From Planctomycetota bacterium (lineage in GTDB: Bacteria; Planctomycetota; Phycisphaerae; UBA1845): a stretch of 13,414 nt of DNA. This document shows, in pieces, positions 8,101 through 13,414 of the stretch (its first letter is position 1; the number at the start of each line of letters is the position of its first letter). A program made the translations under genes and the position numbers. Location of the stretch: contig JAJRUK010000080.1 in NCBI GenBank assembly GCA_024277835.1, positions 1 to 13,414 on the forward strand, read 5' to 3'. The notes under the pieces are model-generated. The model saw nothing but the letters and a program-made list of their open reading frames with translations, was not told the origin of the DNA and searched no databases.

Positions 8101-9406
8101 CGGATCGTGCTGTAGCTTCACTGGCTGCGAAGATAACGTCATGTCCTCGGAATGTGACCTGATCCCAAGCGAACCCAACTCGGTACCATTCAAACCCGGT
8201 GTGGTTTGTACGGACCGCGACAACGTGGGGGAGGCTGCCTGCATCCCGCGCGGTGCCTGTTGCCCCAGCGTCGGAGAATGTCTTATCACGGACGCATTGA
8301 ACTGCACCAACATCGAGTTCGGCAGCTACGCCGGCGACGGATCAACCTGCGAAGATGCACCCGATTTCTGCGCTGTCGGAGCATGCTGCAACGTCTTTTT
8401 GCCCGGAGAACAGAAGTGTCAACTGCGAACGCGATTCAGTTGCGACACGGAACCCGGCGCTGTCTTTCAAGGGATTGACGTCGATTGCTCAGACCAATCC
8501 ATCTGCACCGTCGGCTCCTGCTGCCCGGCAACCGGATTCGACGATTGCACACCAAGCACCGTCGTCTCTGCATGCGACGCCCCGGAAAACTTCCGCTCCG
8601 GACAGGACACGTGTCAGCTCTGCGAAGGACGCGGCGCATGTTGCGTCGATGACGACGTCCCCTGCCAGGTGCTCACCCAATCGGAGTGCTTGGGAGCCGG
8701 CGCAACGTATCAGGGCAATGGCACGCTATGCCCAGCCCCCGAAGACGACGACGTCTGCTTCGTCGGGGCATGTTGCAACGGACTCGGCGAATGCACCGAC
8801 CAGCGGCGGGCCGACTGTGAAGCTGGCGGTGGACGCTATGGCGGTGCGGGCGCAACTTGTGGCCTCGATACCTGCCCGAGCTTGCTCTCCGCGACACCCG
8901 AGTCGTGTTCGATCGACCCGGCTCAGCCATCGCTACCCGACGGAGCTGGCATGATGGGAATCTCGTCGATCACGCTCACGTATTCCAATAACGTGTTCGG
9001 ACTCACAATCGACGACTTCTTGATCGATGCCACACCGGGCAACGCATCACCGCCGGCGGTGGTTGGCTTTGCAATCAGCGGCGCGGAAATCACGTTCGAC
9101 TTCGAGACGCCCATTCCCACCCGCGAATGGATCTGCATCACAGACCTCTTCTACGGTGGAATGATCTGCGTGGCCGCCCAGCCCGGAGACGTGGACGGCA
9201 ACCGCCTCGTCGCCCCCGGGGACGACGTGGACGCGCTCGTCGGGCATCTCGTGGCGCCCGTGCTTCCGCTACGCCAATGCGACATCGACCGAAGCGGCGT
9301 ATGTTCACCTCTGGACATCATGCGTGAGATCGACCTGTTGAACGGGGCTGAGTCGTATATCGAATGGCGCGGACGCGTGATGGACGTGTGTCCTGCCGCA
9401 CCGTAA
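5168..9406 (+). CDS. Secreted cysteine-rich protein with 23 GACC repeats and a dockerin-like C-terminus
   Basis: The protein has 1412 residues from ATG 5168, chosen over the in-frame ATG at 5021 because of the ribosome binding site and signal peptide. Residues 1-22 are a signal peptide: basic N-end, hydrophobic core, then TLA before QDD. Residues about 23-236 form a domain of alternating strands with GSK and GWG turns, probably a beta sandwich of unknown family. Residues 237-1238 carry 23 units that mostly begin GACC and usually hold six cysteines. Residues about 1239-1338 look like an Ig-like or linker domain. Residues 1341-1345 (DVDGN) and 1372-1383 (DIDRSGVCSPLD) form two calcium-loop half-sites of a dockerin-like module. 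It is likely exported and held by disulfides. Its role is unknown; structural, adhesive or binding roles are all possible. It appears to be a single-gene transcript ending at the terminator at 9433. Confidence 0.85.
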   Translation: MFRSRLGMLAVIFASVATTTLAQDDIVRFNASRPDDDSGTPLAVLAADPVRAEAAAAAANGSCRTVGEYVQVFSGINRFRGNIYRIDANVTLLSVQMELNIQADATLHFALYEQNSSGQWTSLVGSKVISVIDPIGVDFYSSGTLSCGGTPGCDLTAGTKYAMVFGWGADVAIGYGRDVLPLGSSYPGATPESFDIGDILGRAGATIFVPFPPTLPAIGSSGANAYSMILCMEPALGACCSPLNSSCTLQFENQCNIELGEFFFGERTLCLDNVCDFGACCRPCVGKCDDNWPRKACEATDGVTHWSGAVCPGPLAESLCPPVTGACCKSGGVCEELCESDCVADGGIYRGDGSDCVTNPCVGACCLESAGLGCIEMTPTGCTGLNGRYRGDATTCATLAPGNECGGACCVFVGGEPTECGTFAEREACINDDLSDKAYRGDGVTCSIDPVDPPDPLAPDTYNDFCKTLTIAFYGACCMPNGTCINMPDAATCEDDSGGTFNTGELCGVNGFDCGASPCCLPDGTCERLTQAACDARIGLWQPGATTCSVAVCETGACCESDDARCSIITPTACTNANGTYFGGVLNCDNIADTCGPSLNFGACCVDGSFCLDALTFDECDERNGVHSPRTTCALLDADIDLDACDQRGACCTQTGTCLSLTLAECVAFPILGTFTADQVCTSTFCPSGACCHGEDSCTVTGETFCRRVDGLDGIYKGPGTACTANACIPSGACCVNGTCDPDQLRADCDAAGGIYLGDDATCDNAPCTQGTCCNRGDCTNFQIVSQCPTGGAGVDFQPGTFCSLSPCEPYGACCFVSGVCIDDQSQTACESAGGTISQNLLCSQISCEPTGPCCFRDGTCTDATSQSSCEFQGGTLSSEASCATAVCEEIGACCLRNGTCLNDVIRADCEAQRGTSTPDRTCGQIPLCPILGACCLPDTEDASIVRCTNDMTRSDCQSQNGTYRGEETDCPFEGSFCGSCCSFTGCEDNVMSSECDLIPSEPNSVPFKPGVVCTDRDNVGEAACIPRGACCPSVGECLITDALNCTNIEFGSYAGDGSTCEDAPDFCAVGACCNVFLPGEQKCQLRTRFSCDTEPGAVFQGIDVDCSDQSICTVGSCCPATGFDDCTPSTVVSACDAPENFRSGQDTCQLCEGRGACCVDDDVPCQVLTQSECLGAGATYQGNGTLCPAPEDDDVCFVGACCNGLGECTDQRRADCEAGGGRYGGAGATCGLDTCPSLLSATPESCSIDPAQPSLPDGAGMMGISSITLTYSNNVFGLTIDDFLIDATPGNASPPAVVGFAISGAEITFDFETPIPTREWICITDLFYGGMICVAAQPGDVDGNRLVAPGDDVDALVGHLVAPVLPLRQCDIDRSGVCSPLDIMREIDLLNGAESYIEWRGRVMDVCPAAP
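5876..8881 (+). repeat. Array of 23 GACC six-cysteine protein repeats
   Basis: Units of roughly 38-68 residues run head to tail over residues 237-1238. A typical unit is GACC, a few residues, GxC, about seven residues, C, then a GGxYxGD-like turn, C, three to six residues and C. Units 7, 13, 15, 18 and 21 vary the head as SPCC, GTCC, GPCC, GSCC (18) and GSCC (21). Between the cysteines the units are clearly diverged, so this is an old array rather than a recent tandem expansion. At DNA level GGCGCATGCTG recurs at the heads of seven units (3, 6, 10, 11, 12, 16, 17). The even, paired cysteines suggest three disulfides per unit. Confidence 0.85.
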
Positions 9407-9432
9407 CGGGTGACGAAACCTTAACGATAACA

Positions 9433-9466
9433 AAACCCCCGCGTAGCATTCGCCACGCGGGGGTTT
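9433..9466. terminator. Bidirectional intrinsic terminator
   Basis: AAACCCCCGCGT at 9433-9444 pairs perfectly with ACGCGGGGGTTT at 9455-9466 around a 10-base loop. On the + strand the stem runs into TTTCTTCTATTCTTC; on the - strand it runs into TTTTGTTATCG. It starts 27 bases after the stop of the cysteine-rich protein gene and lies 60 bases beyond the stop of the HDOD gene, so it can end both convergent transcripts. Confidence 0.85.
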
Positions 9467-9526
9467 CTTCTATTCTTCATCAAAGTCGCCCGCGACAAGA
9501 CGTCACGTGCGACCCTGCTCGTTGCG

Positions 9527-10408
9527 TCAGCTACTCGAAAGCGTCGCCTCCGCTTCTTCAAGAAGCTCCGGAAGCTCGCCGCGAAGTTCTTCCACCTGCT
9601 CGCTGGTAAGCCCGAGCGCCTCAAGAAGTGCATCAGAAATCTCTTCGTTCTGCGCCGTGAGATAAAATCCGACCTTCTCCTGACAGGCCATCACGTCCGC
9701 CAGGTGAATCAGCATCGCCATGTTCTTGACTTCGTCGCTCACCGACTCCGGCGTATGATGATAACCAACCGCCGCACACAAATGACGCGGGAACTTCCAC
9801 TTCGTCGTTAGACCAAGTCCGAAGGCCTGATGATCCGCACCGATCGTGCTCAGCTCACATTCGATGAACGACCCATCTCCCGCGAGGCACTGATCGATCA
9901 CCTCGGAGAACTCATCCGGGAACGACTGCCGCTCAACCAGCGTGCCAATGTCGTGAATCAAACCCGCAACAAAAAGCTCGTCCTGCATCACCGGATGCGG
10001 CGACAGCTTGCCAAGACTCTTCGCCAACACCGCGACCGCCAAACTGTGTCGCCAGAGGTCCGCCGCGCTGAACTGCTCCGAAATTCGCTTGCCCTTGAAT
10101 AGCCGCGCGATGGAAGCTGCGATCGCGATGTTCTTCACCGCAGAAAGCCCAAGCAGAATAATCGCGCGATCAACACTGGCCACCTGTCCCGGCAAGCCGT
10201 AGAACGCCGAGTTCACGACCTTCAGAACCTTCACCGACAGCGCCGGGTCGTTCTTAATCACTTCGTGCAAATCGCGAGCCGTGCTCTTTGGGTCTTCAAC
10301 GATTTCGATAATCTTGATCGTCACCTCGGGGAGCGTCGCAATGTCCCCGATCGACGCAAGCGCCTTGTCAACAATCACCTTCGCGTTGCTTTCGGTTTCT
10401 ACCGTCAT
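9527..10408 (-). CDS. HDOD domain protein
   Basis: From ATG 10408 the protein has 293 residues. It is almost entirely one HDOD domain: TLPEVTIKIIEIVEDP near residue 25, NDPALSVKVLKVVNSAFYG near 53-71, then the HD-type half. The likely metal-site residues are retained: H121 (RHSLAV), HD at 152-153 in GLIHDIG, H193 in GADHQAFG, HH at 217-218 in YHHTPE, and HLAD near 235-238. HDOD proteins are stand-alone or output modules in bacterial signalling; most have no shown enzyme activity, so function is open. An acidic tail (ELPELLEEAEA) follows. The frame extends upstream to a GTG at 10462, but the added 18 residues do not belong to the domain, so ATG 10408 is preferred; its upstream GGGAA is a weak ribosome site. 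It lies downstream of neuC on the same strand and may share its transcript. Confidence 0.85.
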   Translation of the reverse strand: MTVETESNAKVIVDKALASIGDIATLPEVTIKIIEIVEDPKSTARDLHEVIKNDPALSVKVLKVVNSAFYGLPGQVASVDRAIILLGLSAVKNIAIAASIARLFKGKRISEQFSAADLWRHSLAVAVLAKSLGKLSPHPVMQDELFVAGLIHDIGTLVERQSFPDEFSEVIDQCLAGDGSFIECELSTIGADHQAFGLGLTTKWKFPRHLCAAVGYHHTPESVSDEVKNMAMLIHLADVMACQEKVGFYLTAQNEEISDALLEALGLTSEQVEELRGELPELLEEAEATLSSS

Positions 10409-10520
10409 AACAATTCCCGAAGAGCGTCCCCAATCAAACAAACCAAGACCGTCCCGGTCCACCTTAGAGGCTTATCGTCAGTTGTACTCAACGGAATGAG
10501 GACTTCGCGCGAACAGGTTA

Positions 10521-11687
10521 CTAGTAAGAATTGAGTTTTCGGACGTACGCGCTCGAAAGCGGAGCCCGCGCAAGACACTTCGCGATCAACCGCCCCGCGC
10601 AACCATCCCCGTACACGCTCCGCGCACCGATTACCGGTCGTTTCGAAAGCGTTTCAGAAAGACCCGCGCGAATCGCTTCAAAACTCTCCCCGACGTGAAC
10701 CACCGATTTCCCGCTGACCTCGCGACCCTCTTGCCGAGGTCCGATATCCAAAGACGCCGTCCCTGCCGTCGCTGCCTCAATGATTCCGCACGACGAGTTT
10801 CCCACGAGCACGTCCGCCTCGATCAATTCACGAAGAAATAGATCCCTGCCAAGCGACCTTGCCACGCGAAAACGACACGGGTTAGCGCGACCCGCATGTT
10901 GCTCGATCGCCTCAACAACACCCGCGTGACCGCGGTCCGTATTCGGATAAACGCAGGTAACAAAGAGCTTCGCGCGATCCACCGCCCGCAAGATCGCCCC
11001 CATCACGCGCTTCTCATGCGCCGCTGATCGACCGCAAGCGTGATAAAGAACCAAAGCACGCTTGTCGCCGCCGCGACGCACACCCCGACGCTTATATTCG
11101 TCCGCAAGTGATCGCAAATGATCCAAACCAGGCGCGCCCACGACGTGAACCCGATCCGGCGACTCGCCCATCTTGATAATCCGCCGGGCAGAGGACTTGG
11201 TCGCAGGAAAATGAACGTGCGCCAACTTCGTAATCGCATGGCGAAGCGAATCGTCAAAATCCCCCGGCGCAAGATCGCCACCATGAATATGAGCAAGCAA
11301 CCGACCCGTCGTAATGGCTGCCAATGCACCAGCCATCGCCTCAATCCGATCACCCAGAACAACCACGATGTCCGTCTTGTTTTTCTCAAGCGCCTTCGCG
11401 ATCCCCGCGACTCCTCGCGACAATCCGAGCGCCTGATCCGCGGCGCTATCATCTCCGCGCTGCATCGGAACTCGCGCGTCAACCACAAACCCATCGCGCT
11501 GAATATCGCGCACCGTATGCCCAAATTTCTTCAGAAGGTGCATCCCCGTCACAACGGTTTGGAGTTGAAGCGACCTGCTCGAATCGATGGCCTGCATCAC
11601 CGAACGAAGAAGACCATACTCCGCTCGCGTACCCGTCACGATAGCGACCCGGCGAGTCTTTCGCCGACCACCCCTCGCTGCGCTCAT
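10521..11687 (-). CDS. neuC: UDP-N-acetylglucosamine 2-epimerase, hydrolysing (NeuC type)
   Basis: From ATG 11687 the protein has 388 residues, the usual length of NeuC. Family motifs occur in order: GTRAEYG at 19-25, GDRIEAM at 112-118, HIHGGD at 133-138, RHAITKLAHVHFPAT at 149-163, GNSSCGIIEA at 296-305 and RQEGRE at 318-323. NeuC-type enzymes convert UDP-GlcNAc to ManNAc and UDP; LegG relatives act on UDP-diNAcBac for legionaminic acid, and the two cannot be separated here. The enzyme is cytoplasmic. The start at 11687 overlaps the stop of the upstream neuA-neuB frame as ATGA, which favours it over the in-frame ATG at 11702 and suggests translational coupling. HGGD replaces the more common HGGE. 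Its position next to NeuB and NeuA supports a role in supplying the NeuB substrate. Confidence 0.85.
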   Translation of the reverse strand: MSAARGGRRKTRRVAIVTGTRAEYGLLRSVMQAIDSSRSLQLQTVVTGMHLLKKFGHTVRDIQRDGFVVDARVPMQRGDDSAADQALGLSRGVAGIAKALEKNKTDIVVVLGDRIEAMAGALAAITTGRLLAHIHGGDLAPGDFDDSLRHAITKLAHVHFPATKSSARRIIKMGESPDRVHVVGAPGLDHLRSLADEYKRRGVRRGGDKRALVLYHACGRSAAHEKRVMGAILRAVDRAKLFVTCVYPNTDRGHAGVVEAIEQHAGRANPCRFRVARSLGRDLFLRELIEADVLVGNSSCGIIEAATAGTASLDIGPRQEGREVSGKSVVHVGESFEAIRAGLSETLSKRPVIGARSVYGDGCAGRLIAKCLARAPLSSAYVRKLNSY

Positions 11688-13414
11688 CGCACCATATTCC
11701 ACGATACAAGCGTATCGCTGGGAATATCGGTGGCAGCCCGCTTGCCGATCATATCCGCAAGCGCATTCGGCGCAACACCCGTGCCAGGTCTCTTCAAAGT
11801 CAGCATCGAAGCGTCAATCGTCGCACCGGCTGGGATGTTCGTGGCTGCGACCACGCTCTTTCGCGCAATCTCGCGAACCTCTTGCTCGATGGGTTGCAGA
11901 CCGAACGAACCGTCGCCCATCGCGCGATCCGCCAGGCGAATCTGCTCTACATACTCCGCCAGCTCCGACGGAATCAAAGACATCGCATGATCCGGACCCA
12001 TCGCGTTTCGACTCAACGTAAAATGCTTCTCGACAACGCAAGCGCCGGCTGCGACCGCAATCGCTCCGGCATGAATCCACGTCGTGTGATCGCTCAAACC
12101 GATCGGAATCCCAAGCGTCCGCCGCATCGTCGCGATCGCACCAAGATTCAGCGACGCAATCGGCGCTGGATAACTACTCACACAATGCAGGAAAATCGTC
12201 CGCTCGACCGCTGCGAACTTTGCAAGATATCGCCGCGCAGAACCGATTTCCTCCTCCGTTGATGCCCCGGTCGAAAGAATCAACGGAAGACCCGTCGCGA
12301 CAATCGCATCGAGAAGCAAGACGTTCACCAAATCCGTGGAGGCTAATTTGATCGCCGGTACACCAATCTCGACAAGCCGCTGAACATCTGCTGGGCCAAA
12401 CGGCGTCGCCAAAAACATGATCCCGCGCTGTGCACACCGCGCACGAATCTGCGCAAAGGCTGCGTCATCGAGTTCGAGGTTCGAAAGAAGATCGCGCTGA
12501 CTCGTCGCGCCGCCGCTTTCTTTTTGATACGCCGCAGAGTCCGCATCGCACGTCGCCAACTCCGATGCACGAAACATCTGAAACTTCACCGCATCCGCAC
12601 CGGCATCGGCGGCCACATCCACCATGCGAAGCGCAGCATCCAACTCACCGTTATGATTCACGCCGGCCTCTGCCACAACGAACGTCCGCTGCCCTGCGCC
12701 AACAGCTCGCTCGCCGATCATCACAGACTCATTCATACCAGACACCTCTTGCGATCGAAGAATCCCCTCTGCCACCGCGAGATCAATAGGCCCATCAATA
12801 TCCACAGTATCCTCCGGTTGTTGCACAATAGCCCGACGATCATCGCCCAAGAACGCCTGATGATCGTCAGGCCTATCAAGGGCTGCAAAGAGCGCGTCTC
12901 GCGACACAACCGCGATCGCACCGTCGTGATAATAAAGAGGGTCAAGATCCTGCCGGCGATAGATGCTGTTCGGTCGATACTGCACCATCCGGTCGCCCTC
13001 GAGGCGATGAACCCAATCGGGATGCTGCTTTGTCACCGGTGCGACGCTCCGCACAGAGTCAGCGCCCGTTTTTTCCAGATGCTCGATCGCGCGATCAATC
13101 AACCCGTCCGCGCGCACCGGAATATTCCCGTAAAGAAGTGCGACAGCTCCGACGCGCTCGCCGTGCTTATCTTCCCAAACTGAAACAGCGTGACGGACCG
13201 CGTCATCCACGGTTGCGGTGTCGCTGGCGAGGTCTGCCGGTCGATCGATCACGGCAATGCCAAACTCGCCAGCAAGGGTCTTCGCCGGTCCGCTATCGCT
13301 CGTGAATACAATGGCAGAAAGTCGCTCGCTCGCGAGCGCATGCCCGAACGTATGCGCAATCACCGGCTGGCCGGCAAGATCGCGCATACACTTCCCCGGC
13401 AGCCCCTTGCTACC
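11684..13414 (-). CDS. NeuA-NeuB fusion: CMP-nonulosonate cytidylyltransferase + nonulosonate synthase (5' end outside window)
   Basis: The frame is open to the window edge, giving 576 residues without the true start. It begins GSKGLPGKCMRDLAGQPV, the nucleotide-binding motif of NeuA-type cytidylyltransferases, so only about ten residues are missing. Residues 1-226 are the NeuA part: LLYGNIPVRADG, HPDW, RRQDLDP, YYHDGAIAVV, FLGDDRR and DIDGPIDLAVAE. It activates a nonulosonic acid with CTP. Residues from M227 are NeuB-like: AEAGVNHNG, GADAVKFQMF, FLATPFG, ILSTGAS, LHCVSSYPAP, LSDHT, EKHFTL and GPDHAMSL, then a C-terminal SAF domain from about 515 with LKRPGTGVAPN. NeuB condenses ManNAc or a relative with phosphoenolpyruvate. 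No stop lies between the halves, although AAGAGGTG sits six bases before ATG 12736, which would start a 350-residue NeuB. The two halves and neuC downstream make a three-step pathway. The exact sugar product is not determined. Confidence 0.85.
   Translation of the reverse strand, partial: GSKGLPGKCMRDLAGQPVIAHTFGHALASERLSAIVFTSDSGPAKTLAGEFGIAVIDRPADLASDTATVDDAVRHAVSVWEDKHGERVGAVALLYGNIPVRADGLIDRAIEHLEKTGADSVRSVAPVTKQHPDWVHRLEGDRMVQYRPNSIYRRQDLDPLYYHDGAIAVVSRDALFAALDRPDDHQAFLGDDRRAIVQQPEDTVDIDGPIDLAVAEGILRSQEVSGMNESVMIGERAVGAGQRTFVVAEAGVNHNGELDAALRMVDVAADAGADAVKFQMFRASELATCDADSAAYQKESGGATSQRDLLSNLELDDAAFAQIRARCAQRGIMFLATPFGPADVQRLVEIGVPAIKLASTDLVNVLLLDAIVATGLPLILSTGASTEEEIGSARRYLAKFAAVERTIFLHCVSSYPAPIASLNLGAIATMRRTLGIPIGLSDHTTWIHAGAIAVAAGACVVEKHFTLSRNAMGPDHAMSLIPSELAEYVEQIRLADRAMGDGSFGLQPIEQEVREIARKSVVAATNIPAGATIDASMLTLKRPGTGVAPNALADMIGKRAATDIPSDTLVSWNMVR
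12734..12750 (-). promoter_or_regulatory. Internal Shine-Dalgarno and ATG at the NeuA/NeuB boundary
   Basis: On the - strand AAGAGGTG (12750-12743) precedes ATG (12736-12734) by six bases, in the reading frame of the fusion. Translation from this ATG would give a free NeuB of 350 residues, which is the family's normal size. The site therefore looks like the relic, or the still active start, of a separate neuB gene. Sequence alone does not tell whether it is used. Confidence 0.5.

Noticed and set aside
5876..8881. Periodic GCATGCTGC motif resembling a CRISPR-like array
   Set aside because: The spacing is irregular, the unit is codon-driven (Gly-Ala-Cys-Cys) and lies in a single open frame; it is a protein repeat.
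10409..10520. Possible promoter (GATAAG, TTGAGT) and a TTCGCGCGAA palindrome before the HDOD gene
   Set aside because: The two boxes are only about nine bases apart and the palindrome is too short and simple. Nothing convincing is present.
11118..11990. Open frame of 290 codons on the + strand
   Set aside because: It spans the neuC and NeuB coding regions in antisense, and its product is rich in Arg/His/Pro with no recognisable motif.
12524..13183. Open frame of 219 codons on the + strand
   Set aside because: It is antisense to the NeuA-NeuB fusion, where conserved motifs are continuous; treated as a shadow.

Overview
The window most resembles a planctomycete, probably of the Phycisphaerae type. 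This is inferred from several features together: a giant type II secretion pseudopilin-like protein, a secreted protein built of GACC-type six-cysteine repeats with a dockerin-like C-terminus, short GTGCCA(T/C) hairpin repeats between genes, and a cytidylyltransferase of the HPDW / RRQDL / FLGDDRR type. No marker gene such as rRNA is present, so the assignment rests on protein style only. The DNA is moderately GC-rich throughout and no transferred segment stands out.

Left part, + strand (1-4739). The tail of a GspJ-like minor pseudopilin (3-140) is followed by a very large GspK-like pseudopilin (open frame 159-4739). Between the GspJ stop and the GspK membrane segment lies a block of short palindromic repeats. 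These either form an in-frame N-terminal extension of about 110 residues or are really intergenic, with translation starting near 435. Three cysteine-rich segments and a DxDxD calcium-type loop are inserted in the GspK-like body.

Middle, + strand (4740-9466). A 428-bp intergenic region carries two repeat hairpins, then a hairpin abutting a TATAAT box, then a leader of over 200 nt ending in a good ribosome binding site. It precedes a 1412-residue secreted protein (5168-9406): signal peptide, N-terminal beta-type domain, 23 GACC repeats, a linker domain and a dockerin-like end. A strong 12-bp stem terminator (9433-9466) lies between this gene and the convergent genes.

Right part, - strand (9527-13414), read right to left. 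First comes a NeuA-NeuB fusion (cut off by the window edge), then neuC overlapping it by ATGA, then, after a gap of about 110 nt, an HDOD-domain protein. NeuC, NeuB and NeuA are three consecutive steps from UDP-N-acetylated hexosamine to a CMP-activated nonulosonic (sialic-acid-like) sugar. The final sugar (Neu5Ac, legionaminic or other) cannot be told from this window. The HDOD protein may share the transcript but has no evident biochemical link.

No tRNA, rRNA, CRISPR array, transposase or integrase was seen. The most unusual items are the 23-repeat cysteine-rich protein, the single-frame NeuA-NeuB fusion with an internal Shine-Dalgarno sequence exactly at the domain boundary, and the palindromic repeats at the 5' end of the giant pseudopilin gene.
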